The position numbers and the translations under genes were made by a program. The notes beneath the pieces are model-generated. The model was not told the DNA's origin, did not search any database, and was given only the letters and a program-made list of their open reading frames with translations. Below are positions 1-8,515 of a stretch of DNA of 64,000 nucleotides, piece by piece (the stretch's first letter is position 1; each line of letters opens with the position of its first letter). The DNA is from Streptomyces cyanogenus (lineage in GTDB: Bacteria; Actinomycetota; Actinomycetes; Streptomycetales; Streptomycetaceae), in the NCBI RefSeq assembly GCF_017526105.1, contig NZ_CP071839.1, positions 8,532,001 through 8,596,000 on the forward strand. Reading direction: 5' to 3'.

Positions 1-295
1 CGAAGACGATGACACGGTGACCGCTCGCCACCAGGGTGGCCTGCACCAGATTCCATTCCAGGAGAGAGACACCGTATCCGTGGGCCAGCACCACCGGTGG
101 CCCGTCACCCGCGACGAGGGTGCGCAGCACCGTCCCGTCGGGGCGGGAGAGCAGCACTTCCTCGCCCTCGGGCTCGCGGCGGAGCCGTTCGTAAGGGACT
201 GGATCCGGCCGACGTTCGATCCGGCCGGCCGCTGCCCGCGCCGCGATGGCTGCGGCGGCCGCCGCAGCGGCCCCCCAGACCAGCCGCATCTTCAT
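1..295 (-). CDS. alpha/beta hydrolase, N-terminal part (runs off left edge)
   Basis: Reading leftward from an ATG at 295, an open frame continues past the window edge. About 98 residues are visible. Residues 1-25 are an Ala-rich hydrophobic stretch that could be a signal peptide or membrane anchor. A PDGT turn follows, then VVLAHGYG near residues 68-75 and an aromatic/Leu segment ending in RVIVF. The strand-HG-loop pattern is the oxyanion-hole region of alpha/beta hydrolases. A GGGGG stretch lies just upstream of the start, and a second ATG two codons in is an alternative. The catalytic Ser, Asp and His lie outside the window, so the substrate is unknown. Confidence 0.75.
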   Translation of the reverse strand, partial: MKMRLVWGAAAAAAAAIAARAAAGRIERRPDPVPYERLRREPEGEEVLLSRPDGTVLRTLVAGDGPPVVLAHGYGVSLLEWNLVQATLVASGHRVIVF

Positions 296-602
296 CAGAC
301 CCCCTGAGTCTGCCCCTGTGTCGTGTCAGGCCGGGTCGAAGCGCGCTGACGGCGCCCATTGTGTATCTCACCAGGACCGCGGCGCGCCGAGGATGTAGCG
401 GATTGGCTCAGAAGCTCCGTTCCAAGAGAGCTGCGCGGTCAGGTAGTTGCTGGTGAGGTATGAACTCCGTCTCGATGGGAGAGACGGGCCCTTGTGCTTC
501 CTCGGTCTGCCGGGCAGATCACGGAGGTACTGCGCACGAGCCCTCACAAGATGCCGCTCGTAGGCATCGGTCCGAGTCAGCAGTTGAAGAAAGAAACGAG
601 AC
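296..602. other. intergenic region without a recognisable gene
   Basis: Space between the leftward hydrolase and the rightward secreted protein, so it should hold both promoters. Open frames here are short and lack ribosome sites or recognisable sequence. Confidence 0.5.
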
Positions 603-1280
603 GTGCATATCCGAATCGCTTGTCGCTCAGCGCTCGTCGCCGTTCTGCTCTCCTTCGCGGCTGTTCCGGCGTCCGCGGCCGGCGAAGGGGCACGGGCCGA
701 CCGCTCCTGTGGCGATCTGCGGCTGACGGGCTCACTGCCCGCACCGCCCGTGGGTATGGCCGTACAGCAGGAGGTCTCGATCGGCGTGGACTGCAGGCCA
801 CGGCTCGGCAAGGTGCGGCTGACGCCGCTCGGCCGGGCCGGTGGAACCGCGGCAGGGGCCGGGACCAAAGACGCCGAGAGCGGCCGGCATCGGCTCTCCA
901 GCTGGAACGAGATGTACGACTGCTGCCATATCCGCATGACCGCCCTGTACTTGACGTCGCACTGGGCCACCGAGGGCGGTCGCGTCGTGAGCGCGGGCGC
1001 CGGCGCCACCCAGCAGTGGAACCGTGAGCCGTGGGACGCGGGTTGGTCGCGGAAGTCGGCCACCGAGGGCGTCGACTGCGCCACCGGCTGCCCCGCCTCC
1101 CGCAGTGAGGCACACGCGGACTTCACCTACCGCGGAATCTTCGACGCGACCGGGAACTGGTACGCCAACACCCACCACTCGTACGTCGACCTCCAGGCCG
1201 ACGGCACCGCCTTCTGCCGCTTCGAGGTGAACCTGCGTCACACCTTCATCGGCTGGAACTGGCGGCGCGGCTGCGGCTGA
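603..1280 (+). CDS. secreted Cys-rich protein of unknown function
   Basis: GTG start preceded by the purine-rich run AAGAAAGAAACGAG. The 225-aa product has a classical signal peptide: basic residues, a hydrophobic core, and a probable cleavage after ASA near residue 25. The mature part has paired or spaced cysteines (SCGD, DCRP, DCCH, DCATGC, FCRF, and RGCG at the very end), suggesting several disulphides. It is also Trp-rich, with NREPWDAGW and FIGWNWRRGCG. No catalytic motif is recognisable. It is transcribed alone and divergently from the upstream hydrolase. Secretion is well supported; function is not. Confidence 0.7.
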   Translation: MHIRIACRSALVAVLLSFAAVPASAAGEGARADRSCGDLRLTGSLPAPPVGMAVQQEVSIGVDCRPRLGKVRLTPLGRAGGTAAGAGTKDAESGRHRLSSWNEMYDCCHIRMTALYLTSHWATEGGRVVSAGAGATQQWNREPWDAGWSRKSATEGVDCATGCPASRSEAHADFTYRGIFDATGNWYANTHHSYVDLQADGTAFCRFEVNLRHTFIGWNWRRGCG

Positions 1281-1605
1281 CCGGCCCCGACGACGGCCGG
1301 AGCGCGCCGTACCGCGCAGCAATCGTCAACCGGGCTTTCGTCCTTCTTCCTGGCTCCCGTAGGACAGGGGTCGCTGCCGGCGGCACGCGCAACCCGGACA
1401 GCGTGCCGCAGGGTGGGCGTCATCGCGGAGGTGAGGCTCGCCGGGGTGAGCACACGTTCGGCGGCGGCCGCGGCCCGGCCGGCTCCGCTGTGCGCAGGCC
1501 GGGGGCGGGGCCCGCACGCAGCAGGGAGGGCTCGCCGCTGACCGACGGACCAAGAACCACGGTGAACCGGCTGGAACAGGCCGGCCGGAACAGGCTCTCG
1601 GTGAG
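1281..1605. other. gene-poor stretch
   Basis: Lies between the ends of two convergent genes. I see no complete gene; the longer frames have skewed composition and no ribosome site. No clear terminator hairpin was found. Confidence 0.4.
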
Positions 1606-2421
1606 CTAGGACAACGCTTGGCTCGTGCCGCGTACGGCCGTGATGAAGCCAGTGCCGGACGGATTGGCCGTTGGCCGGCCGTAGTGGTCAGCGACGGCGT
1701 CCAGTGGATGGATCCGGGTGTGCCAGCCGTGGTCGCCGAGCCAGTCGGCGGTCCTCGAACCCAGGCCGCCCCTCCACAGCGAGGTGATGTGCGCGACCGA
1801 CGGATCGTCGAGAACGGTCTGCCCGCTGCGTCCCCGCTCCAGGACGAGCCGGCTGACCGGGGCGGACAGTTCACCGACCGTGGTGAGCAGCTCGGCCGCC
1901 TCCTCTGCGGTGAGATAGACCAGCAGGCCTTCGACACCCCAGGCGGTTGGCTGCGCCGGGTCGAACCCCGCGTCGATCAACCGATCGGCCCAGGCGGTAT
2001 GCAGCAGGTCCACGGGAAGGGCCGTTCTGTCGCAGCGCGCTACGGCGGACTCCGCCGCCAGCACACGGTGCTTGAACTCGAAGACCGGCGGCAGGTCGAG
2101 CTCGTACAAGCGGATCCCACGCGGCCAGGGGAGCCGGTAGGCGCGGGTGTCCAGCCCGGCTGCGAGCAGGACCACCTGGTTGCAGCCGGAATGCAGAAGC
2201 TGGTCGTCGTAGAAGCGGGTCCGGATCACCGTCTGGGCCCTCAGGACCTTCGCCAGCGGACCGGGGCTGTGCGGTCGCATCGGCTCTCCCGACGCGGCCA
2301 GAAAGGCTGCAGCATACGGGTCCTTGAACAAGGCGTTGCCGGCTGCGCTCTCGTCGGCGCGGACCTGGGCCACGGCCAGCGCCGTTTTCGACACGGCGCT
2401 CAGCAGCTGCCACTTCGTCAT
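1606..2421 (-). CDS. SAM-dependent methyltransferase, TIGR00027/LCM-like family
   Basis: The 271-aa product has the features of the actinobacterial TIGR00027 O-methyltransferase family. SKTALAVAQVRADES lies near residues 11-25, VVLLAAGLDTRAYRL near 83-97 is the SAM-binding glycine loop, and LYELDLP near 105-111 carries the acidic ribose-binding residue. Such proteins transfer a methyl group from SAM; the acceptor is usually unknown, and some members act in secondary metabolism. I chose the ATG at 2421 because family members begin a few residues before SKTAL and because GGTGGGG lies just upstream. An ATG at 2466 would add 15 unusual residues without a ribosome site. Monocistronic as far as can be seen. 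Confidence 0.85.
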   Translation of the reverse strand: MTKWQLLSAVSKTALAVAQVRADESAAGNALFKDPYAAAFLAASGEPMRPHSPGPLAKVLRAQTVIRTRFYDDQLLHSGCNQVVLLAAGLDTRAYRLPWPRGIRLYELDLPPVFEFKHRVLAAESAVARCDRTALPVDLLHTAWADRLIDAGFDPAQPTAWGVEGLLVYLTAEEAAELLTTVGELSAPVSRLVLERGRSGQTVLDDPSVAHITSLWRGGLGSRTADWLGDHGWHTRIHPLDAVADHYGRPTANPSGTGFITAVRGTSQALS

Positions 2422-2667
2422 GACGCCCCACCGTACAGCGCTGTCGATACATCTGCGGCGATCCATCGGGGCATTGGCGAAACACAGCTGTCAGACTCGG
2501 CGCGCACCTGACCGAGCTGAGCCGGTGCGCCCGGCGTACGGCCGCGGCGGGTTTGCTCTGGCCGAAGGGCCCGGCTCCGGTGCGCCGATGCCGGGCACCT
2601 TGAGAGTCAGAGCGAGGGCGCCGCGGCGTCCCCGGCTGTGACTGTGCGGGTGAAGGGTGATCCGGCC

Positions 2668-2800
2668 ATGGCGCTGACACTGGTGGTGCTGATCATCATC
2701 GTGAGGCTGACGTTCGATTTCACCAACGGCTTCCACGATGCCGCGAATGCGATCGCCACGTCTATTTCCACCCGGGCGCTCACGCCCCGTACCCCACCGA
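2668..2800 (+). pseudogene. PiT-family phosphate transporter, N-terminal remnant
   Basis: The frame from the ATG at 2668 encodes a hydrophobic helix followed by FDFTNGFHDAANAIATSI. That is the hallmark first repeat of PiT inorganic phosphate permeases, including the conserved FHDxAN motif. After about 44 residues the similarity stops abruptly and the frame continues as unrelated basic sequence. A full PiT protein has over 300 residues and about ten membrane helices, so this is a truncated relic. Confidence 0.75.
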
Positions 2801-2954
2801 TCAGGGCATGCGACGACGACGTCGGCAATCCCCGCCACCAGGTGAAGACACTTGAGAGGCCGCAGCGCGGCGTGCCACGCCCGGGCCCACCGGGTCGCCC
2901 GCGCCCGCACCGGCCGGCATCACCGACATGCTGTGGTGGCACCGCACCACCCCT

Positions 2955-3111
2955 CTAACACGCCCTGCGTGACCTGCTCACCGCCCCCGACGCCGACCAG
3001 CGCCTGTCCCGGCTCCTCCGCCGGGCCGTGATCGAGGCCCGGGGTGGCCTTGTTCACGAGAGCGGGCGGCAGATGTTCACGAGCTCGGGAGTCACCGAGG
3101 GAACCCGGTAG
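2955..3111 (+). pseudogene. unrecognised coding remnant
   Basis: A start-less open stretch encodes a helical, codon-biased segment containing LRDLLTAPDADQRLSRLL and ends at a TAG at 3109-3111. It has Streptomyces-like composition but no start codon or ribosome site, so it is probably the tail of a lost gene. I do not recognise the family. Confidence 0.3.
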
Positions 3112-3112
3112 C

Positions 3113-3137
3113 GGGGTCCGGCGGGCCGCCGGACCCC
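3113..3137. terminator. hairpin terminator between convergent units
   Basis: GGGGTCCGGC at 3113-3122 pairs perfectly with GCCGGACCCC at 3128-3137 around a 5-nt loop. No U tract follows, which is usual in actinomycetes. It lies just past a rightward remnant and 55 bp beyond the stop of the leftward gene at 3193. Confidence 0.6.
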
Positions 3138-3192
3138 GGCTGTGAACGGCGTGGAGTCTCGCCGTTGCCGCCGGCGCTTCAGGCGCTGGAGC

Positions 3193-3984
3193 TCAGTCTC
3201 GCCGGCCCCAGTCCAGGCGGTCGGCCAGACCGGCGGCGGTGAAGGCGGCGACCAACTCGTCGCGGCCTTCGGTGAAGTGGGCCCAGCTGTCGTAGTGGAC
3301 GGGGACCACGCGGCGGGCGCCGAGGAGTTGGGCGGCCTCAGCAGCCTGGTCGCTGTTCAGGACGATCAGCTGGTTGTCGAAGAGTTCGGGGAAGCGGGGG
3401 GCGCCGGCGAAGAGGAGGGCGGTGTCGACGGGGGCGAAGCGCTCGGCGATCTCCTTGACCACGTCGAGGGAAGCGTTGTCGCCGCTGACGTAGACGGTCG
3501 GCAGATCCTCTCCGGTCAGAACGAAGCCGACGACCTGTCCGGTAACCGGCTCGACCTTCTCACGCGGGCCGGGGCCGTGGATGGCGGGGACGCCGGTCAC
3601 GGTGATCGTGCCGCCGTCGGGGCGGTTCAGCTCGATGGATTCCCAGTCGGCCAGGCCCTTGGCCCTGGCCTTGAGGCGCTGTCCGCCGCCCGGGGTGGTG
3701 AGGGTGAGCGGGACGTCGGCAAGTAGGGCCCGGCCGGAGATGTCGAGGTTGTCGGGATGCTCGTCGTGCGAGAGCAGAACCACGTCGATGGAGCCGAGAT
3801 CGGCAGGGGCTCCGCTGGAGGGGGCGGTCTTGGTCAGGAACCGGCCGTCGGGACGGGCGTAGTCGCCCGGGGCGTCGAAGGTCGGGTCGGTCAGGAAGCG
3901 CAGGCCGCCGTACTCGAAGAGGGCGGTCGGGCCGCCGAGGACCCGGACGGGAAACGGGTTGGTTGTTGCGGGAAGAGAAGACAT
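3193..3984 (-). CDS. metallo-beta-lactamase-fold hydrolase (UlaG-like)
   Basis: The 263-aa protein has the strand pattern of the MBL fold: an N-terminal glycine-rich strand, FLTDPTFD near residue 30, and LLSHDEHPDNLD at 70-81. The last is a variant of the HxHxDH metal motif, with H73, H76 and D78 well placed. Later metal-ligand candidates are AIHGPGP, YVSGDNAS and PVHYDSW. UlaG-like enzymes are cytoplasmic hydrolases, but the substrate cannot be read here. I chose the ATG at 3984 because GTGAGGTG lies just upstream; longer in-frame starts run through the inverted repeat and are unlikely. It is divergent from a CGNR-type gene, which may regulate it. Confidence 0.85.
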   Translation of the reverse strand: MSSLPATTNPFPVRVLGGPTALFEYGGLRFLTDPTFDAPGDYARPDGRFLTKTAPSSGAPADLGSIDVVLLSHDEHPDNLDISGRALLADVPLTLTTPGGGQRLKARAKGLADWESIELNRPDGGTITVTGVPAIHGPGPREKVEPVTGQVVGFVLTGEDLPTVYVSGDNASLDVVKEIAERFAPVDTALLFAGAPRFPELFDNQLIVLNSDQAAEAAQLLGARRVVPVHYDSWAHFTEGRDELVAAFTAAGLADRLDWGRRD

Positions 3985-3988
3985 ACAG

Positions 3989-4067
3989 CACCTCACGGAT
4001 GAACGTCTTTTAACCGTGAGGTGACCGTAGTCGCTTCTCACGTATGTATGCAAGCCGTACCATGAGG
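3989..4067. promoter_or_regulatory. double inverted-repeat operator between divergent genes
   Basis: CACCTCACGG at 3989-3998 and CCGTGAGGTG at 4014-4023 form a perfect 10-bp inverted repeat with a 15-bp spacer. A weaker copy follows, CTCACG at 4037-4042 and CCATGAGG at 4060-4067, with similar spacing. Both lie in the 85-bp gap between the MBL-fold gene and the CGNR gene, where a repressor could control both. Confidence 0.6.
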
Positions 4068-4069
4068 TT

Positions 4070-4663
4070 ATGAAGGAGCCCCTGATCGACCAGCCCGGCC
4101 TGCCGCCCGCTCAGGGCGAGGAAGAGCACCTCTCTCTCGCCCTCGCCAACAGCGCAATCGCGCTGACGGGCGGGCACACGGTCGATCTTCTGGGCACTCC
4201 CGCGCAGGCGAACCACTGGCTGACCAAACGCGGTCTCGCACCGGTCGACGCCGGCATGCGGGAGATGTGCGCGACACAGCTGCGCTCGCTGCGCGAACAG
4301 ATCAGGTCACTGTTCGCCGCCCGCGCCGAAGGTCTGCCCGCCCTCCCCGCCGCGGTCAGGGCCGTCAACGACGCGATGACCCGCGTCCCCACCGCCCCGT
4401 TGCTGCAGTGGGACGACGAAACCGGGCCCTACCGCGCCACCGTCCACCCCACCACCGCGATCGTGGACCACGCATTGGCCACCCTCGCCGCTGACGCTGC
4501 CGACCTGCTCACAGGCCCCGACGCGGACCGCCTCACCGCCTGCGGCTCTGCCCCCTGCAACCGCTACCTGCTCCGCTATGGCCGCCGCCACTGGTGTTCC
4601 ACCCGCTGCGGCGACCGCGCGCGCGCCGCCCGCGCCTACGCCCGCCGCACCGCCTCCCCATGA
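4070..4663 (+). CDS. CGNR zinc-finger protein, ABATE-like N-terminal domain
   Basis: 197 aa. Residues 22-150 match the helical ABATE-type domain that precedes CGNR fingers: LALANSAIALTGG, a DLLGTP segment, and a helix ending before TAPLLQWDD. The C-terminus carries the finger: C158, C163 in PCNRYLL, C176 and C180, followed by a basic helix rich in Arg. CGNR proteins are thought to bind nucleic acid and act as transcription regulators, often next to a target enzyme gene. The canonical CGNR tetrad reads PCNR here. The start lies next to an inverted-repeat operator shared with the divergent MBL-fold gene, which suggests autoregulation. Confidence 0.85.
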   Translation: MKEPLIDQPGLPPAQGEEEHLSLALANSAIALTGGHTVDLLGTPAQANHWLTKRGLAPVDAGMREMCATQLRSLREQIRSLFAARAEGLPALPAAVRAVNDAMTRVPTAPLLQWDDETGPYRATVHPTTAIVDHALATLAADAADLLTGPDADRLTACGSAPCNRYLLRYGRRHWCSTRCGDRARAARAYARRTASP

Positions 4664-5433
4664 CGCCGCGCCCAGCGACCACCAGTGCTGAACCGGACAA
4701 CGCCCCGGCCCGCTGCTGCTGAGACTGCTGAACGTCTGCTGTCCGGTCTGCCGTACAAAGCCACCCGGGCCCGGACCACCACGGAACAGGCACCGACCCG
4801 TGGGGAGACCACCTCACAACGCGGGTGAATCCCGCCTGCGAAGCCGCTGGGCCGGCTGACAGCCGAGGCGGACCACCAGCAGTCGGAGCCGGTCCGGCTG
4901 TGTGGTCGTCGTCGGGCGGAGGTGGGGCGGGGGCCGGCTGGGACGCTCCCCGGTCCGTGCCCTCGGTGGCCACCCGGTGGCGGGGGCGCCCGTTTCGGGT
5001 GCCGTGCCGCTGCGGCCGGGGCCGTCGGAGCGGGCGCCGGGGTCGGGTCCGCGGCTGCTGTTGAGGTCGCTGCCCAACGCGGAAAGGGCGGCGGGGGGCG
5101 ATGGCGTGATGGCGGTCGTGTGGTGGGTGGGGAATCGCCGGCGCGGCTTCGTGACCGCGCGTGTCTGCTCCGGGCGCGTCGGAGAGGCGGGCCGGAAGGC
5201 GGGCCCGGTCGGAGTCGGGCGGGCGTACTCTTCCGCCGGTTCCTCTGCGGTGAAGGCGGCCCGGTAGTGGCCGCCTTCACCGCCGTTGAAGCCCTCGGCG
5301 CCCGGTCCTGGTAGCGGGTGGCGGTGGGGCTGCCGTCCGGGTCGGGCAGGTCGGCCCAGGACAGCACACCGGAGATTCTGTATCCAGCGCGGAACCCACC
5401 CGCGGTGCCCCGGGAACAGAGGGTAGCGCCTCG
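4664..5433. other. 770-bp stretch without a credible gene
   Basis: Frames here are long only because stops are rare at this GC content. Their products are Pro/Arg/Ala-rich, lack ribosome sites and match nothing I recognise. The only structured element is the perfect hairpin at 5247-5283. Confidence 0.5.
5247..5283. terminator. perfect 15-bp hairpin, likely terminator
   Basis: GCGGTGAAGGCGGCC at 5247-5261 pairs with its exact complement at 5269-5283 around a 7-nt loop. It lies about 150 bp past the stop of the leftward LAL regulator gene and can serve either strand. No U tract follows. Confidence 0.6.
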
Positions 5434-8286
5434 TCAGTCAACGAGTCCTGCGGCAGTCAGCAGCCGGGCGAGGTCAGTACGCGAGCGGACTTCGAGCTTG
5501 CGGTAGATCCGGGTGAGATGAGCCTCGACGGTCTTCCGTGACACGAACAGGGAGGCCGCGGCCTCGATGTTGTTGAGGCCCCGGGCCACCGCGCGGGCGA
5601 CCTGGACCTCTTGGGGTGTGAGCAGGTCCAGGGCGCCGCCGGGTGCGGGCCGTCCGGCGGGCTGCCCTCCCGTCGCCGCCAGTTCACTCGCGGCCCGGCG
5701 AGCCCAAGGCACTGCCCCCAGCGTTTCGAAACAGGCCAGGGCTGCCGCCAGACGCGATCGCGCAGCTGCCGGACGGCGTAACCGGCGCAGCATCTCAGCT
5801 TCGCACAACAGCGTCCGGGCGCGTTCGAACGGCACGTTCGTGCGCTCGTGCGCCCGTAACGCCTGGGCGAAAAGAGACGTAGCCTCTTCCAGCGACTGGG
5901 ACGCCAGACCACGGCAGCGGGCGGCGGCCGCCTCGGCGGACGGGAGCTGGGTGTCGCGGGCGCGGTCCTCCAGCCATGTGATGACCTCCACGGCTCGTGC
6001 GGAGCGCCCCGCGCGCAGATGCGCCTCGGCCAGGTCTGCGGCGAACGGCACGACCTCCGGGTTTCCCACGCCCTGCGCCGACGCGTACGCGAAGGTCTGC
6101 TCCAGATGGTCGGACGCCGCGTCGTGGTCGCCGTGGGCCAGAGCGGACAGTCCCAGTGCGGCCGTCAGATACAGTTCCAGACACTCGATGCCGTACGTCC
6201 CGGCCTCCCGTCGGGCGCGCGCCACCAGTTCCTCGCACCCGACCCGGTTCCCGCGCATTGCGTCCAGCCGCGCCAGGCAGTACAGGGCATAGCCCACGCA
6301 GCTGACCTGGCCCAGCTCCTGCGCCCAGTGCAGCGCTTCGGTCGCGTCTCCGCGCGCCGGCGCCCACCGGCCGGTTCGGGTCTCCAGCTCGCTGCGTGCG
6401 GTGAGGCTGAACGGCAGCCCCTCTGGGGCATTGCGCCGACGGGCCTGATCGATTGCGGTGCTGAGCAGGTGACGACCGCGGTCGAACTCCTCCGCCCGGC
6501 TCCACGCCTGACCCGCCAGAGCGTGCAGCTGCTGGCTGCGCACCGGGTCGCCGGTACGGTGCCCGTCCGCGGCTTCCAGCAGGGAGATGCCCTTCTTGAT
6601 GTCTCCCGCCAGGACCAGTGCAGCCCCGAGCACGGTGAGGCTGAACCATCGTTCCGGACCGGTAGCTGAGGCGAGGGCGAGGGACGACTCCGCCGCCCGC
6701 ACCGCCGCCGCCACATGTCCGTCCAGCCGGGCGGGCACCACGGCCTCGGCGAACAACGCGGAGGCCCTTGCCGGGTCCGTGGCGCGCACCGTACTGGCTG
6801 CGTCCACCAACAGCCGGAAGGCGCGCGCGTGCTCGCCGTTCCAGGTGTGGATGCGGCCCAGCAGCAGCTCGATGTCCGTGCGCGCGGCCGGGTCGGCCGT
6901 GATGTGCAGTGCCTCCTCACACCACTGGGAAGCGGATGCGGAGCCGCTCAGAAAGGCATCCGAAGCAGCGTGATGGAGCCGGCGGGCTCGCGTCGCCTGG
7001 TCGGGGCTGAGCTCGGCGGCCCGACGCCAGGCCAGGGCGGACTCCTTGAAGGCGCTGCGTCGCCTGGCCTCCCGCGCCGTGTCGGCCAGGGCCCGAGCGG
7101 CTTCTTCGTCGGGCCCTGCACTGGCAGCGGCGCGATACCACGCGCACAGGGGACCCGTGGTCACCTGCGCGAGCGCCTGGAACGCGCCGATGCGGTGGGC
7201 CAGAGGGGCGCGACCCAGGATGAGGTGGCGCAGGACGGGGTGCCGGAAGTCCAGTGCGTCGGCCTTCGCCCTGATCAGGCCCTCCTCCTCGGCGGGACAC
7301 AGTGCCTCCAGGGACAGGCCGCATGCCTCCAGGGCCTTGCTCAGCACGCCGGGGGTCACGGATCTGCTGGCGGCGAGCACCACCAGGGCCCTGCGTGCCG
7401 TGCCGGGCAACCCGTCGATGCGGACTGCCCAGGCCCGCTCCAAGTAGTGCCCGAGCGACAGTGGACTGCCCAACGGCTCCGAGCCTCGCATCTGTTGAGT
7501 CGTGAGACTTCTCGCGATCTCCTGGAGTGCGAGCGGATTTCCGCCGCTGATGGTCACCAGTTCGTCGAGCACGGCCGGGGCGACCTCCTGCCCCGAGGAG
7601 CGCAGCAGCGCCCCGCATTCGGCCGCGGACAGCCCGGCGAGCTGCATCGCGGCCGGGCTCCGTCCGGTGTCCGACTCGCCGTGGTCCTCGTTCGACGTGA
7701 AGACGAGTGCGGCGCGTACGCCGGACAGCCGCCGCGCGATGAAGAGCAGCACATCCTGGGACGAGGGGTCGACCCAGTGCAGGTCGTCGACGAGGACGAC
7801 CAGGGGCTGCTCCTCCCCGAGGGCGGCCAGGACATTCAGCGCCCCTGTACAGGCGGCGTACGGATTGGTGATCGGCTCGTCCGAGAGGGCGAGACAGGAC
7901 TCCAGCGTCGTGCGCTGCACCCCGGGGAGCTCCCTGAAACGGGACACATACGGCATCAGGAGGTCGGCCAGGGTGGCGAAGGGGAGGACGGTCTCCGACT
8001 CGATGCCCCCGGTACGCAGCACACGGGCGTCGGCTCTCTCAGCCGCGTAGTCGAGCAGGGTGGTCTTGCCGATGCCCGGCTCGCCCCACAACAGCAGCGA
8101 CGCCCCACTGCTCGCTCCTGCGACGAGCAGATCATCGATCAGTCCGCGTTCCCGTTCCCGGCCCACCATCCCGTGGGCGTGTCCGCGCCCCGTCACGTTG
8201 ATGCCCAAGTCCGGACTTCCCCAACCATGTCGACCCTGTGGCTTCGCGTTGACCAGTTGCGACTTCGCGCATGCGCCTGGCGCCAT
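5434..8286 (-). CDS. LAL-type LuxR-family regulator with AAA/STAND ATPase domain
   Basis: 950-aa large ATP-binding regulator of the LuxR family. A 40-residue leader precedes VGRERE. The Walker A motif is GEPGIGKT at 68-75 and Walker B is LVVLVDDLHW at 162-171. A long helical TPR-like middle follows. The C-terminal 65 residues are a LuxR/GerE HTH starting LTPQEVQVARAVARG and containing KTVEAHL. LAL proteins are cytoplasmic transcription activators controlled by ATP and an inducer, often of sugar-use or antibiotic genes. The ATG at 8286 is chosen because GGGGAGGAG lies at proper spacing; an ATG at 8169 directly before VGRERE is an alternative. It is divergent from a secreted polysaccharide lyase, a plausible target. 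Confidence 0.88.
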   Translation of the reverse strand: MAPGACAKSQLVNAKPQGRHGWGSPDLGINVTGRGHAHGMVGRERERGLIDDLLVAGASSGASLLLWGEPGIGKTTLLDYAAERADARVLRTGGIESETVLPFATLADLLMPYVSRFRELPGVQRTTLESCLALSDEPITNPYAACTGALNVLAALGEEQPLVVLVDDLHWVDPSSQDVLLFIARRLSGVRAALVFTSNEDHGESDTGRSPAAMQLAGLSAAECGALLRSSGQEVAPAVLDELVTISGGNPLALQEIARSLTTQQMRGSEPLGSPLSLGHYLERAWAVRIDGLPGTARRALVVLAASRSVTPGVLSKALEACGLSLEALCPAEEEGLIRAKADALDFRHPVLRHLILGRAPLAHRIGAFQALAQVTTGPLCAWYRAAASAGPDEEAARALADTAREARRRSAFKESALAWRRAAELSPDQATRARRLHHAASDAFLSGSASASQWCEEALHITADPAARTDIELLLGRIHTWNGEHARAFRLLVDAASTVRATDPARASALFAEAVVPARLDGHVAAAVRAAESSLALASATGPERWFSLTVLGAALVLAGDIKKGISLLEAADGHRTGDPVRSQQLHALAGQAWSRAEEFDRGRHLLSTAIDQARRRNAPEGLPFSLTARSELETRTGRWAPARGDATEALHWAQELGQVSCVGYALYCLARLDAMRGNRVGCEELVARARREAGTYGIECLELYLTAALGLSALAHGDHDAASDHLEQTFAYASAQGVGNPEVVPFAADLAEAHLRAGRSARAVEVITWLEDRARDTQLPSAEAAAARCRGLASQSLEEATSLFAQALRAHERTNVPFERARTLLCEAEMLRRLRRPAAARSRLAAALACFETLGAVPWARRAASELAATGGQPAGRPAPGGALDLLTPQEVQVARAVARGLNNIEAAASLFVSRKTVEAHLTRIYRKLEVRSRTDLARLLTAAGLVD

Positions 8287-8515
8287 CATGCTCCTCCCCG
8301 CGCAGCACAAGAAGGCGTACGCCCCGGCGCATCTCCACCGCGTGCACCCCGGATCGTCCTCATCAATGGGGAGTTCCCGGAAGCGCCGGTGTCCGCAGGC
8401 GACTTGAATGGTGAGCGCCAGCACAGACCAGAACGAGCAGAACGAGAAGGCACCGGATGGCGCCTTCCACACCGCGCGCCTCAGCAACCACATGATGCTG
8501 CAAGGAGGAACGGGC
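8287..8515. promoter_or_regulatory. divergent promoter region, LAL regulator / polysaccharide lyase
   Basis: The 229-bp gap separates the two divergent starts and must hold both promoters. I see no long inverted repeat that could be named as an operator. Confidence 0.4.

Noticed and set aside
2607..2942. Minus-strand frame opposite the PiT remnant
   Set aside because: Product is the antisense of the transporter start and has no own start signal or motif.
4636..5367. Long minus-strand open frame of 243 codons
   Set aside because: Low-complexity Pro/Arg/Ala product, no ribosome site, overlaps the end of the CGNR gene and the hairpin. Open only because of GC content.
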